From Alphaproteobacteria bacterium HT1-32 (GTDB lineage: Bacteria; Pseudomonadota; Alphaproteobacteria; Rhodospirillales; HT1-32): DNA of 64,000 bases. The DNA lies in assembly GCA_009649675.1 (NCBI GenBank), contig WJPL01000001.1, positions 2,252,469 through 2,316,468 on the forward strand, written 5' to 3'. The notes under the pieces are model-generated. The model was not told where the DNA came from. It ran no database searches and was given only the letters and a program-made list of their open reading frames with translations. Shown here piece by piece: positions 45,126 through 54,358 of this stretch; position 1 is the first letter of the stretch; every line of letters starts with the position of its first letter. The translations under genes and the position numbers were made by a program.

Positions 45126-45875
45126 ATGACCAGCGGGTCTGAGGCGATCATACGCCTGTCTGGCGTTGGCAAATGGTTTGGTGATTTCCAGGCCCTGAAG
45201 GATATCAACCTGTCCGTAGCGCCCGGAGAAAGGGTGGTGGTTTGCGGTCCGTCGGGCTCTGGCAAATCGACGATGATTCGCTGCATCAACAGGCTGGAAC
45301 AGCATCAGGCCGGTGAGATTGTGGTCGACGGTGTCACACTGGATGAAGATGACCGCCATCTGGCGCAGATCCGCGCCGAGGTCGGGATGGTCTTTCAGCA
45401 GTTCAATCTGTTTCCACATATGACCATCCTGGACAATCTGACACTGGCCCCGATTCGGGTGCGGAAGCTGTCGCGACCGGAGGCCGAGAAACTGGCAATG
45501 GAATATCTCGAACGTGTCCGGATACCGGATCAGGCGCACAAGAAGCCGCTGGAACTGTCCGGCGGCCAGCAGCAGCGGGTGGCCATTGCCCGGGCACTTT
45601 GCATGCGCCCGAAGGTGATGCTGTTTGATGAGCCGACATCCGCACTGGACCCGGAAATGATTGCTGAGGTGCTGGATGTCATGGAGGGGCTGGCCCGTGA
45701 TGGCATGACCATGATCTGTGTGACCCATGAGATGGGTTTCGCCAAAACCGTGGCCGACCGGATGGTCTTCATGGATGGCGGGGAGATTGTCGAGACCTCG
45801 GCACCGGCAGATTTCTTCAGTCAGCCGAAGACCGAGCGGGCACGTCTGTTCCTCGGCCAGATTCTGGGACACTGA
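45126..45875 (+). CDS. Polar amino acid ABC transporter ATP-binding protein
   Basis: A 249-residue ATPase: Walker [20 protein letters not shown]-loop [12 protein letters not shown], signature [15 protein letters not shown], Walker [15 protein letters not shown], and the switch His in THEMGFA. It is close to GlnQ/GltL/HisP. The ATG at 45126 has GGGGAG upstream; a longer in-frame extension to 44934 is unlike the family. The permease follows after two bases. Confidence 0.95.
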   Translation: MTSGSEAIIRLSGVGKWFGDFQALKDINLSVAPGERVVVCGPSGSGKSTMIRCINRLEQHQAGEIVVDGVTLDEDDRHLAQIRAEVGMVFQQFNLFPHMTILDNLTLAPIRVRKLSRPEAEKLAMEYLERVRIPDQAHKKPLELSGGQQQRVAIARALCMRPKVMLFDEPTSALDPEMIAEVLDVMEGLARDGMTMICVTHEMGFAKTVADRMVFMDGGEIVETSAPADFFSQPKTERARLFLGQILGH

Positions 45876-45877
45876 TC

Positions 45878-46657
45878 ATGCGCAGACGCAGTATTGTCTC
45901 TGATTACTGGATACTTGGTCTGGCCCTGATCTTCATCGGCTGGTTTCTCTGGCGGATGACCAGTCATGAGTCGATGGGCTGGTATGTCATCAATCCGTCC
46001 ACACCGCAGGGCGCGGTGAACATGAAGTTTCTGGTAGGCGGGTTGTGGATCACCATTGGCATTTCGATCATCGCCATGGTGCTGTCGATGGCGATCGGTC
46101 TGGTGGCTGCACTGATGAATATGTCCGTCAATCCCGGCGCACGGATGGTTGCCCGTGGTTATATCGAACTGTTCCGGGCCATACCGCTGCTGGTGATGCT
46201 GATCTGGGTCTATTACGGATTACCTGCCTTGCTGGATATCCGGCTGGACCCGTTTGCGGCGACCGTGATTGCGCTGGTGCTGTGTGAATCACCGTTTCAG
46301 GCTGAAATCTTCCGCGCCGGTATACAGTCAATTGCCCGCGGACAGCATGAGGCGGCCGAGGCTGTTGGTTTGTCTTATGCCGATAAAATGTGGTTCATCA
46401 TACTGCCGCAGGCGCTGCGCCGGGTTTTGCCGCCACTGGCAAACCAGTTTGTCTATATTCTGAAGATGTCGGCGCTGGCTTCGGTTATCGGGCTGGATGA
46501 ACTGGTTCGGCGAGCCAACGACATCAATAACAATGAATACCGCCCGCTGGAAATTTACAGCTTTCTGGTGATCGAGTATCTGGTGCTGGTACTGGTGGTT
46601 TCCTGGGGCGTGCGCCGGCTGGAGAAGAAGATGGGGTCAGATGAAAGTGGCCGATGA
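45878..46657 (+). CDS. Polar amino acid ABC transporter permease
   Basis: A 259-residue inner-membrane permease of the HisM/GltK type with about five helices after an N-terminal anchor. The EAA loop is in EAAEAVGLSYADKMWFIILPQA. GYIELFRAIPLLVMLIWVYY is the family entry motif. A single permease is present, so it may form a homodimer. Its last 17 bases overlap the HD-domain gene, linking that enzyme to the transported substrate. Confidence 0.93.
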   Translation: MRRRSIVSDYWILGLALIFIGWFLWRMTSHESMGWYVINPSTPQGAVNMKFLVGGLWITIGISIIAMVLSMAIGLVAALMNMSVNPGARMVARGYIELFRAIPLLVMLIWVYYGLPALLDIRLDPFAATVIALVLCESPFQAEIFRAGIQSIARGQHEAAEAVGLSYADKMWFIILPQALRRVLPPLANQFVYILKMSALASVIGLDELVRRANDINNNEYRPLEIYSFLVIEYLVLVLVVSWGVRRLEKKMGSDESGR

Positions 46658-47258
46658 TTTCAGGGCAAAACCAGCCGAGCTGCTGGACCCGGACTGGACG
46701 TTCGTTACAACGCCGGCGCTGGAATTCTATTCCCGTCAGGACTGGGCGACGCTGGATGCGCAGCGGGAAGCCTATCTGAAAGATCAGGCGGCGAAACAGG
46801 CGCTGGATCTTCTCAAAGCGTCGGCAAATGCACCGACCTTCGGTTATCAGATCAACAATTATCAGCATTGCCTGCAATCCGCGACACTCTGTCTGCAGGA
46901 CGGGCTGGACGAGGAAAGTGTGGTGGCCGCCCTGTTTCACGATGTGGGCTTCATTGTCTGTAATGCATCGCATGGATGCTTTGCAGCGGATCTGATGTCA
47001 CCCTATCTGCCGGAACGCCAGGTCTGGATGCTGCGTCATCACGCCATTTTTCAGCAGGCGCATTTCGGTGATTTTCCTGATCCCTCCATCGATCCGGATG
47101 AACGGGAGCAATGGCGCGGGCATCCGTATTTTGAATGGACCGCTGAATTTGTCAGGAAGTACGATCAGAACACGATCAACCCGGCACTTCCGATAGCCCC
47201 GATTGAGGTGTTCGAGCCGATTGTTGAAAGGGTGTTCGCCCGGGCGTTCCGGGAATAG
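46641..47258 (+). CDS. HD-domain protein, PhnZ/MIOX-like, coupled to the ABC transporter
   Basis: A 205-residue protein with HD-domain metal residues in the order NYQHCLQSA, AALFHDVGF, ASHG and MLRHHAIFQQ. This is the layout of the mixed-valence di-iron oxygenases PhnZ and MIOX and of relatives beside phosphonate genes. The Tyr and Glu that in PhnZ precede the first His appear to be replaced (TFGYQINNYQH), so the substrate may differ. It starts inside the permease gene, suggesting that it acts on the compound imported by the transporter. Simple phosphohydrolase activity is the alternative. Confidence 0.75.
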   Translation: MKVADDFRAKPAELLDPDWTFVTTPALEFYSRQDWATLDAQREAYLKDQAAKQALDLLKASANAPTFGYQINNYQHCLQSATLCLQDGLDEESVVAALFHDVGFIVCNASHGCFAADLMSPYLPERQVWMLRHHAIFQQAHFGDFPDPSIDPDEREQWRGHPYFEWTAEFVRKYDQNTINPALPIAPIEVFEPIVERVFARAFRE

Positions 47259-47267
47259 CCGGGAATC

Positions 47268-47849
47268 TTACCGGAACAGTCGTTCGAAATGGCCCAGCGG
47301 CACCGTGTAATTCAGCATCAGGCTTTCGGTTCCCGGGTTGGTATCACCCAGACTGGCATTCGACATATGCCCGAAAGAGACGCCGAGACGGGACCGGTCG
47401 TCGAACCGGTAGGCGACATCAAGCTGTGACCTGAATTCCAGGGCATAGCCAAGGTCGTGACCGCCACCGCGCCGGTACCAGCCCGGTGCGAATGAGGGCG
47501 TAATGACCCAGCGATTGCCGACATAGACGTCAATTTTCACCCCGCCATAGAGATAGGTTGCCCGGTCAGATGTGGCCATGGCACCGGCAAAGGGTTTGAA
47601 AATCCAGAATCGTTCGTCGTGGTGATATTCCAGCCGGAACTCGGCAGCCTGATCCTTCTGGCGGTTCATGTCGAACCAGCCGGCAGAAAAGTTGAGGAAT
47701 TTCGGATCTTCCTTGCCCGAAGGCGCGCTGGTCTGCTGCGCGGTCTGAACCGGAGTTTGCTGACCGGATTGCGTTTGCTGCGCAAGTAACGGTGATGATG
47801 AGATCACCGTGAACAACGCAACCAGAATACCATTTCTTAAAAATGACAT
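47268..47849 (-). CDS. PagL-like lipid A 3-O-deacylase (acyloxyacyl hydrolase)
   Basis: A 193-residue outer-membrane beta-barrel protein with a signal peptide (FLRNGILVALFTVISSSPLLA). The C-terminal active-site region FGHMSNASLGDTNPGTESLM holds the His-x-Ser-Asn-Ala and NPG-x-E features of PagL, whose catalytic residues are His, Ser and a nearby acidic residue. It would trim the 3-position acyl chain of lipid A. The start at 47849 has GGGGAAG upstream. It lies after the prolyl aminopeptidase gene, 85 bases away, on the same strand. Confidence 0.85.
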   Translation of the reverse strand: MSFLRNGILVALFTVISSSPLLAQQTQSGQQTPVQTAQQTSAPSGKEDPKFLNFSAGWFDMNRQKDQAAEFRLEYHHDERFWIFKPFAGAMATSDRATYLYGGVKIDVYVGNRWVITPSFAPGWYRRGGGHDLGYALEFRSQLDVAYRFDDRSRLGVSFGHMSNASLGDTNPGTESLMLNYTVPLGHFERLFR

Positions 47850-47934
47850 CGTCTTCCCCATCATCTTCTGGCGGCATCTTACGACCGATAACCGGTCGCG
47901 CAACCTTGACGAATGGTTAACGTCTGAAAAGTGG

Positions 47935-48888
47935 TCAGCCGATGATGTATTTGAATCGTTCGGTTGCGGCGACAAGTGCTGTTCGTGTGCCGCTTTCCAT
48001 TGCTGAATGACCGGCGTCCGGGACAATGTTCAGTTCTGCAATTGGCCAGCGGGCCGCCAGTTCATGCGCGGTCTCGGTCGGGCAGACGATATCGTAGCGC
48101 CCCTGAACGATGATCGCCGGGAGATGCTGGATAAGGTCAACATTATCAAGCAGCTGGTTTTCCTTCAGGAACATCCGGTTGACGAAATAATGGGCTTCCA
48201 TCCGTCCGAGCGACAATGCGCCGCTGCCACCTGCGCTGCCGCTGTCGCGGGATGGCATCAGGGATGAACAGCGTGATTCGTAGCTGCTCCAGGAACTGGC
48301 GGCCGGCATGTGTATTGTCGGGTCCGGATCGATCAACCTGCGGTAATAGGCCTGTGCCGGGTCATTGCGTTCTTCCGGTGGCAGGAACTCCAGAAAGGCT
48401 TTCCGGGCTTCCGGGAAGACGCGCCCCATACCATGGATGAACCAGTCCAGTTCCCGCTGACGGCCTGTGAAGACACCCCGAAGAACGAAGCCCTGACAAC
48501 GGTCGGGATGGGTCTGACCATAAGCCAGGGCGAGCGTCGATCCCCAGGAGCCGCCAAACATCAGGGCGCTTTCCAGATTCAGATGAGCCCGCAGTTTTTC
48601 GATATCGGCAACCAGATGCCAGGTGGTGTTTGCGTCGGTGCTGCCATGCGGGCGTGACCGTCCGGAGCCACGCTGATCAAAGATGATGATATGGTAATAA
48701 GCCGGGTCAAAGAACCGCCGGTGAACAGCGGCAGAGCCGGCTCCCGGTCCGCCATGCAGAAAGATGACCGGCACACCGTTTCGGTTGCCACAGGCCTCCC
48801 AGTAGATCTGGTGACCGTCACCGACATCCAGCATATCCTGCCGGTAGGGAGAAATTTCGGGGTAGAGTGTCGTTCGTTGCGGGGTCAT
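47935..48888 (-). CDS. pip: Prolyl aminopeptidase (proline iminopeptidase)
   Basis: A 317-residue alpha/beta hydrolase that removes N-terminal proline. The N-terminal LYPEISPYRQDMLDVGDGHQ, the oxyanion HGGPGAGS, the nucleophile elbow MFGGSWGSTLALAYGQTHPD, FDQRGSGRS, and the catalytic His near VPDAGHSAME all match the S33 family. It is likely cytosolic. It is divergent from the nuclease-like gene. Confidence 0.95.
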   Translation of the reverse strand: MTPQRTTLYPEISPYRQDMLDVGDGHQIYWEACGNRNGVPVIFLHGGPGAGSAAVHRRFFDPAYYHIIIFDQRGSGRSRPHGSTDANTTWHLVADIEKLRAHLNLESALMFGGSWGSTLALAYGQTHPDRCQGFVLRGVFTGRQRELDWFIHGMGRVFPEARKAFLEFLPPEERNDPAQAYYRRLIDPDPTIHMPAASSWSSYESRCSSLMPSRDSGSAGGSGALSLGRMEAHYFVNRMFLKENQLLDNVDLIQHLPAIIVQGRYDIVCPTETAHELAARWPIAELNIVPDAGHSAMESGTRTALVAATERFKYIIG

Positions 48889-48936
48889 CAGCCATCCTGC
48901 ATTGGCCCGGACGAAGATGGAGCTTACACTCCGTCC

Positions 48937-49734
48937 ATGGTTCGAATTTTGTTCTGCCTAATAATCATTCCATGGATGGTGGCGCAAGCACAGGCCGCCC
49001 CATGCGACCTTGTCGACGGCCATCCGGGGAAGGTTGTGACGGTCGTTGATGGCGATACGCTGGAACTGGAAGATGGCCGTATTGTGCGGCTGGTCGCCCT
49101 GCAGGCACCGAAATTGCCGCTCGGCCGGCCGGGTTTCAAGGCCTGGCCGCTGGGGGAAGAAAGCCGGGAATTGCTTGGTGAGATGACGCGGGGCCGTACT
49201 CTGCGGCTGGCTTATGGCGGTTCGCGGACGGATCGTTATGACCGTGATCTGGCGCATTTGTTTGATATGGACGGGCGCTGGATACAGCTTGAGATGATCC
49301 GCGCCGGCATGGCCCGGTTCTACAGCTTTTCGGATAACCGGGCCTGTGCAGCAGAATTGCTGACCGCAGAGCGTGAGGCCCGGTCAGGGCGGCGCGGTAT
49401 CTGGCGACATCCCTTTTATTATATTCGCCGGCATGATGATCTGCGAAACGATATCGGCAGTTTCCAGATCGTTGAGGGCAGGGTGTTGCAGACGGCGGAT
49501 GTCCGGGGGCGGGTCTATCTGAATTTTGGTGAAGACTACCGTACCGACTTCACGATATCCCTGTCCCCCCGGGTGGCGACCCTGTTCAGGAAGTCCTCCA
49601 TTGATCCGCTTGCCTATCAGGGGCGGGAGGTCCGGGTGCGCGGGTGGATCAAAAAGCGGAATGGGGCGTTGATAGAGGTATCCCATCCGGAGCAAATTGA
49701 ACTGATCGATCAGGAGCCAGCGAGTTCGCAATGA
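48937..49734 (+). CDS. Secreted SNase-like (thermonuclease-fold) protein lacking the catalytic Glu
   Basis: A 265-residue protein with a signal peptide (ILFCLIIIPWMVAQAQA). The nuclease fold starts at VVTVVDGDTLELEDGRIVRL. In staphylococcal nuclease the segment after the first Arg ends ..DTPE with the catalytic Glu; here it reads RLVALQAPKLPLG, with Lys at the Glu site and Gln at the calcium Asp. The later Arg in YDRDLAHLF is kept. The phosphodiesterase activity is therefore doubtful. A C-terminal OB-like extension is present. It overlaps the M48 protease gene by 4 bases. Confidence 0.8.
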   Translation: MVRILFCLIIIPWMVAQAQAAPCDLVDGHPGKVVTVVDGDTLELEDGRIVRLVALQAPKLPLGRPGFKAWPLGEESRELLGEMTRGRTLRLAYGGSRTDRYDRDLAHLFDMDGRWIQLEMIRAGMARFYSFSDNRACAAELLTAEREARSGRRGIWRHPFYYIRRHDDLRNDIGSFQIVEGRVLQTADVRGRVYLNFGEDYRTDFTISLSPRVATLFRKSSIDPLAYQGREVRVRGWIKKRNGALIEVSHPEQIELIDQEPASSQ

Positions 49735-51266
49735 CACATTCCCCGAAAAACCATTTCCATCTGCCTGAAATCTCCCGGCCCCAGGCTGCTGCTTTCCGGC
49801 CAAACCGCCGTCATTTCTGTGGCATGTGTGTTGCCGGGGCTGCGGTGCCACTGGCTTCCTGCTCGGTTAATCCGGCGACAGGGCGGTCTTCCTTTACGGG
49901 TCTGATGTCACCGGCAGAGGAACGACGTGTCGGTGCAGAACAGCATCCGCAGATCATCGCCGAGTTTGGCGGAGAATACGGGTCGCCGGAATTGCGGGCC
50001 TATGTAACATCAATCGGCAACCAGCTTGCGTCCCGCACGGAAGTTGCGGGGCAGCTGAATTACACTTTTACGATTCTGAATTCAGATGTCGTCAACGCCT
50101 TCGCCCTGCCGGGAGGGTATGTCTATATCACCCGCGGTCTGATGGCGCTGGCGGATGATGAGGCGCAACTGGCGGGCGTGATTGGCCATGAGATCGGTCA
50201 TGTGGTGGCCCGGCATTCGGCGGAGCGTTACAGCAAGTCCGTGGTTGCCAATTTGGGGGCGGCCCTGCTGGGTGTCGCGCTGGGTGGCGGTGCCGCAGAG
50301 CTGGGGGCCGGAATCGCAGGGCTCGCGATTCAGAGCTACTCGCGGGATCAGGAGTTCGAGGCTGATATTCTGGGTATCCGTTATGCAACACGGGCCGGAT
50401 ATACGGCAGACGGCATGCCGGGCTTTCTGGAGAAGCTGGAGCAGGACTCCGCGCTTCAGGCCAAGATTGCCGGCAAGTCAGACAGCAGCGCGAATGATGC
50501 CAATATCATGTCGACCCATCCGCGAACGGCGGACCGTGTTGCCAAGGCAATCGAGGCGGCGAAGGTGGTGCGTGTCGCCAATCCCCGGATCGGACGGTCT
50601 GAATATCTGAACCAGGTTGATGGCATTCTGTATGGTGATGACCCGGCACAGGGGGTGATCCGCAACCGCAAGTTCCTCCATCCGGGACTGGCTTTTACCT
50701 TTGAGGCGCCTCCCGGCTTTACCCTGATCAACGGCGCGCAGTCGGTGAATGCGGTCGGCCCGCGCGGGGCCCAGATTGTCTTCGATATTCATCCGGGAAA
50801 GGCACCGAATGTCAGTCCCAGTGATTATATTCAGCGTGTCTGGGCAGAGAAAATCCAGGTGCAGGCTGTTCAGGCGATAACCGTCAGCGGCATGCGGGCG
50901 GCAACCGGGGTGATTCGCCAGCAAACCAGCAATGGTGCGGCCGACATTCGTCTGCTCGCGATTTTCGGGTCGGACGGCTATATCTTCCGCTTTTTGTTCG
51001 TGTCGCCGGTTTCGGCAACGGCGCAGATGGAAGAAGGCTTTCGCCGGACCACTTACAGCTTCCGCCGTCTGACAGGCCCCGAAGCCCGTGAGGTCAAACC
51101 GCTGTTGCTGCGGGTTATTACGGCACAGGCGAATGACAGTTTCTCAAGGCTGGCCTCGACAATGCCTTTTGAGAAATTCCGTGAGGAACGATTTGCAACA
51201 CTGAATGGCATTTCCGGGAATACGCCGATACAACGGGGAGAACGTCTCAAAATTGTGAGTTACTGA
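49731..51266 (+). CDS. M48-family metalloprotease, exported lipoprotein-like
   Basis: A 511-residue protein. The N-terminus has twin arginine and a hydrophobic stretch ending in a Cys (RRHFCGMCVAGAAVPLASC), suggesting a Tat-type lipoprotein signal. The protease domain has IGHEIGHVVARHSAER (HExxH) and the third ligand in DQEFEADILGIRYA. The C-terminal 200 residues are a BepA-like or unknown domain (LAFTFEAPPGFTLINGAQSV). BepA-type proteins act in outer-membrane quality control. It is between the nuclease-like gene and a small membrane protein. Confidence 0.9.
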   Translation: MTHSPKNHFHLPEISRPQAAAFRPNRRHFCGMCVAGAAVPLASCSVNPATGRSSFTGLMSPAEERRVGAEQHPQIIAEFGGEYGSPELRAYVTSIGNQLASRTEVAGQLNYTFTILNSDVVNAFALPGGYVYITRGLMALADDEAQLAGVIGHEIGHVVARHSAERYSKSVVANLGAALLGVALGGGAAELGAGIAGLAIQSYSRDQEFEADILGIRYATRAGYTADGMPGFLEKLEQDSALQAKIAGKSDSSANDANIMSTHPRTADRVAKAIEAAKVVRVANPRIGRSEYLNQVDGILYGDDPAQGVIRNRKFLHPGLAFTFEAPPGFTLINGAQSVNAVGPRGAQIVFDIHPGKAPNVSPSDYIQRVWAEKIQVQAVQAITVSGMRAATGVIRQQTSNGAADIRLLAIFGSDGYIFRFLFVSPVSATAQMEEGFRRTTYSFRRLTGPEAREVKPLLLRVITAQANDSFSRLASTMPFEKFREERFATLNGISGNTPIQRGERLKIVSY

Positions 51267-51268
51267 CC

Positions 51269-51571
51269 ATGTTTTCCCTGAAGCATTTCGGCAAGACCAA
51301 GTACGCGGCAGCCCTGTCTGAAATCGAACGCAAGCCCGGTCTGGGTGACGGGGGGCGGTCAATGTTCATGTTGTCGGATGCCCTGAAGGAAGTTGCTGCA
51401 CAGGAAAAGGATGATCCGGATAAGGCTGAAATGCTGCTGACGGCCGCAGATTATCTGAATTACCAGCGGATCATCATTGAATCCCTGAACAACAAGTTAT
51501 GGCGTTTTGTCATGGTGGTTGTGCTGATGGCGATCATGATCGGCCTGCTGATGTTCTCCAAAGCAGGCTGA
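51269..51571 (+). CDS. Small C-tail-anchored membrane protein
   Basis: A 100-residue protein two bases after the protease stop. A polar N-terminal 75 residues (LSDALKEVAAQEKDDPDKAE) is followed by one membrane helix at about 78-97 (FVMVVVLMAIMIGLLMF). I do not recognise the family. Context suggests a partner of the M48 protease, but nothing in the sequence proves it. Confidence 0.65.
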   Translation: MFSLKHFGKTKYAAALSEIERKPGLGDGGRSMFMLSDALKEVAAQEKDDPDKAEMLLTAADYLNYQRIIIESLNNKLWRFVMVVVLMAIMIGLLMFSKAG

Positions 51572-51611
51572 TATCGTTGCCGTCCGGGAAGTCTAATCAG
51601 GAAATAATATC

Positions 51612-53006
51612 ATGAATCGACCATCGATCTCCGACCTTGCGGCAAAAATCTGGCGTGATGCGGGAGGAGATGCGGATGATCTGTCGCGCCTCAGCTTCAG
51701 CAGTGAAGAACCGGTTCTGCCATCACCGTTCCGGGTTGATGCAGCCGCAGGGGCCTCGATCGGTGTGGCCGGGCTGGCGGCGGCTGCCCTGCACAGAACC
51801 CGCACGGGTGAGGATCAGCAGGTCAGTGTTGACCTGCGCCATGCGGCAGCAGCCTTCCGGGGTGAATATCATATCCATGTTGATGACGGTCCGGCGCCGG
51901 ATAAGTGGAAGTCTGTTTCCGGCTACTATCAGGCCCGTGATGGCCGGTGGATGCAGCTTCACTGCAACTTCCCGCATTTTCGTGATGGTATCCTGGGTAT
52001 TCTCGGGGCCCGTGAGGATCGGGAGGATGTCGCCCGGCAGGTTGCGAAGCGGGATGGGCCTGAACTGGAACAGGCCCTGATCGATGCCGGTATGGCAGCG
52101 GCGATGATGCGAAGCCCGGAGGAATGGGAACGCCATCCGCAGGCAGAGGCGCTGCGCGATGAACCGCTTTTCACCATTGAGCGGATCGGCGATGCGCCGC
52201 CGGAAGCCCCGGTAAAGAAAGGCGGGCCGCTTGCCGGTATCCGTGTGCTTGATCTGTCCCGCGTTATCGCCGGGCCGGTTTGCGGGCGCACCCTGGCGGG
52301 CTTCGGCGCTGACGTGTTCCGTATCTCAAGCCCGGACCTGCCCTTTGTCGAAGACAGTGTCGTTGCGACGGGTTTCGGGAAGTATGCCGCTCATATCGAC
52401 CTGCGGACGGATGCTGGCGAGGTGGCGATGGCCAACATGATCCATAATGCGGATGTCTTTGCGCAGGGCTATCGTCCGGGCAGCCTTGCCGCCCGTGGCT
52501 GGTCGGCGGAACGGCTGGCGGAACAGCGTCCGGGTATTGTCTATGTCGAACTTTGTGCCTTCGGCTGGGTTGGTCCCTGGGCCGGGCGTCGCGGCTATGA
52601 CAGCATCATTCAGACAACCACAGGAATCGCCTGGGAAGGCGGCAAGGCCTATGGTGTGGACGGCCCGAAACCGATGCCCTGCCAGACGCTTGATCACGCG
52701 ACAGGATATCTGGCGGCTTTCGGTGCGATGACGGCTCTGCGACGCCGGGCTGAAGAAGGCGGAAGCTGGCGTGTCCGTGTTTCACTGGCACAGACCCGCA
52801 ACTGGTTGTGGCGTATGGGTCGCAATGACATCATTGATCGCCCGATACCGGATGAAGCTGATGTGGGTGATTATTCGGACCGGATGGAAAGCCCGTTTGG
52901 CCGGCTGAAATTTATCGCCCCGGCCATGAAACTGTCAGCAACCCCGGCGGTCTGGCCCCGTCCGCCCGTACCGCTGGGTACGCATCCGGCCATCTGGCCA
53001 TCATGA
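51612..53006 (+). CDS. CaiB/BaiF-family CoA transferase (two-part)
   Basis: A 464-residue family III CoA transferase. The N-terminal 200 residues look like one domain (AAGASIGVAGLAAAALHRTR; QQVSVDLRHAAAAFRGEY), while the canonical start motif RVLDLSRVIAGPVCGRTLAG comes at about residue 216, followed by FGADVFRISSPD and the GRRGYDSIIQ region. The arrangement is a circularly permuted or two-domain form seen in some large CaiB homologues. The FAD oxidoreductase follows after 10 bases. The substrate is unknown. Confidence 0.85.
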   Translation: MNRPSISDLAAKIWRDAGGDADDLSRLSFSSEEPVLPSPFRVDAAAGASIGVAGLAAAALHRTRTGEDQQVSVDLRHAAAAFRGEYHIHVDDGPAPDKWKSVSGYYQARDGRWMQLHCNFPHFRDGILGILGAREDREDVARQVAKRDGPELEQALIDAGMAAAMMRSPEEWERHPQAEALRDEPLFTIERIGDAPPEAPVKKGGPLAGIRVLDLSRVIAGPVCGRTLAGFGADVFRISSPDLPFVEDSVVATGFGKYAAHIDLRTDAGEVAMANMIHNADVFAQGYRPGSLAARGWSAERLAEQRPGIVYVELCAFGWVGPWAGRRGYDSIIQTTTGIAWEGGKAYGVDGPKPMPCQTLDHATGYLAAFGAMTALRRRAEEGGSWRVRVSLAQTRNWLWRMGRNDIIDRPIPDEADVGDYSDRMESPFGRLKFIAPAMKLSATPAVWPRPPVPLGTHPAIWPS

Positions 53007-53016
53007 GGAAGCGATC

Positions 53017-54354
53017 ATGAGCAGAATGATTCAGGAGCCGGCACGTGAAATACCGGTTATCGCGGAAGCCGAGGTCGTCGTACTGGGCGGCGGACCGGCG
53101 GGTATTGCCGCGGCGGCGGCTGCTGCCCGTACCGGTGCCCGGACCTTGTTGCTGGAACGCTATGGGTTTCTGGGAGGCATGGGTACGGCAGCGATGGTCA
53201 CCAATTTCTGTGGCCTGCATGCTGATATTGACGGTGAGATCACACAGATCATTCACGGGGTGGTGGATGACCTTCAGGACCGTCTTCGCAAGCTGGATGC
53301 CCTGGCCGAACCACATATCGTTCAGGGCCCGGACGGGTTACGCACAGCCGCACAGGTTTATGATACGGCAGCCCTGAAGGCCGCCGCCGATGATCTGCTG
53401 CTGTCGTCGAATGTCGAGATCAGGTTTCATACGGTCGCGGTCGGTGCTGTCATGGATGAGCGGCGGATTGATGCGGTTGTGATTGAAACCAAGTCTGGAC
53501 GGCAGGCGGTCCGTGGCCAGGTATTTATCGACTGTTCCGGTGATGCGGATCTTGCTGCATGGTCTGGCGCACCTTTTGAAATTGGCTCGGATGATGGCTT
53601 CATCGCCTATCCCACCCTGATGTTCCGTCTGGCCGCTGTCGATGATGAGCGGGCAAAGACAGAGGGAAAACCGGCTCTCAACCGGCTGATGGAAGAGGCA
53701 GCACGATCCGGAGACTACGACCTGCCCCGCAAGGCGGGTATCATGGGCGTGCAGCATCATTCAGGGGAATGGCGGGCAAACCTGACCCAGATCAGCCGTA
53801 ATGGCGCGCCGATCAATGGTGCAGATGCGGATGACCTGACCTTTTCCGAAATTGAAGGCCGTCGTCAGGTGACCGAGTATCTTCGGTTTCTGAAAGACAG
53901 GGTGCCCGGTTTTGAAAACTGCTACCTGCTGGAAACCGCACCGCAGATCGGTATCCGGGAAACCCGGCGGATCGTCGGCGAGTTCCAGTTGTCCGGGGAT
54001 GATATTCTTGGCTGTCGGGATTTCGATGACACCATCGGGGCGAATGGCTGGCCGCTGGAGACGCATGTTCTGGGAGGCATGAAGTTCGTGTTCCTCGCCG
54101 GTCGTGGCTATCACCAGATACCCTTCCGATGTGCCCTGCCACAGAAGGTCGATAACCTGCTGGTTGCCGGTCGATGCGCATCGACGACACCGGAAGGTCA
54201 GGCCTCGTTGCGGGTGTCCGGTCCGTGCTTCGCGCTGGGACAGGCGGTTGGTACTGCGGCCGCGCTATCCGTTTCTGAAGGCGTCCTGCCGTCAGCGCTG
54301 GATATTCCCCGCCTGCAACAGCAACTGACGGCAGACGGTGTCTGGCTGGGTTAG
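53017..54354 (+). CDS. FAD-dependent oxidoreductase (FAD_oxidored family)
   Basis: A 445-residue flavoprotein with the dinucleotide loop VVVLGGGPAGIAAAAAAART and the family signature RYGFLGGMGTAAMVTNFCGL near the N-terminus. FIDCSGDADLAAWSGAPFEI and a C-terminal FAD site (NLLVAGRCASTTPEGQASLR) are typical of PF12831. It probably oxidises a small organic substrate in a catabolic route with the upstream CoA transferase. Its stop overlaps the convergent dioxygenase gene by 4 bases. Confidence 0.88.
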   Translation: MSRMIQEPAREIPVIAEAEVVVLGGGPAGIAAAAAAARTGARTLLLERYGFLGGMGTAAMVTNFCGLHADIDGEITQIIHGVVDDLQDRLRKLDALAEPHIVQGPDGLRTAAQVYDTAALKAAADDLLLSSNVEIRFHTVAVGAVMDERRIDAVVIETKSGRQAVRGQVFIDCSGDADLAAWSGAPFEIGSDDGFIAYPTLMFRLAAVDDERAKTEGKPALNRLMEEAARSGDYDLPRKAGIMGVQHHSGEWRANLTQISRNGAPINGADADDLTFSEIEGRRQVTEYLRFLKDRVPGFENCYLLETAPQIGIRETRRIVGEFQLSGDDILGCRDFDDTIGANGWPLETHVLGGMKFVFLAGRGYHQIPFRCALPQKVDNLLVAGRCASTTPEGQASLRVSGPCFALGQAVGTAAALSVSEGVLPSALDIPRLQQQLTADGVWLG

Positions 54355-54358
54355 CCGG
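54342..54358. terminator. Hairpin spanning overlapping stop codons
   Basis: CTGGCT (54342-54347) pairs with AGCCGG (54353-54358) around GGGTT, six pairs with one G-T, covering both convergent stop codons. Confidence 0.3.

Noticed and set aside
44919-45872. N-terminal extension of the amino acid binding protein to 578 residues
   Set aside because: The GTG at 44918 with GGAGG gives a clean signal peptide; the extension is antisense to the ATPase gene.
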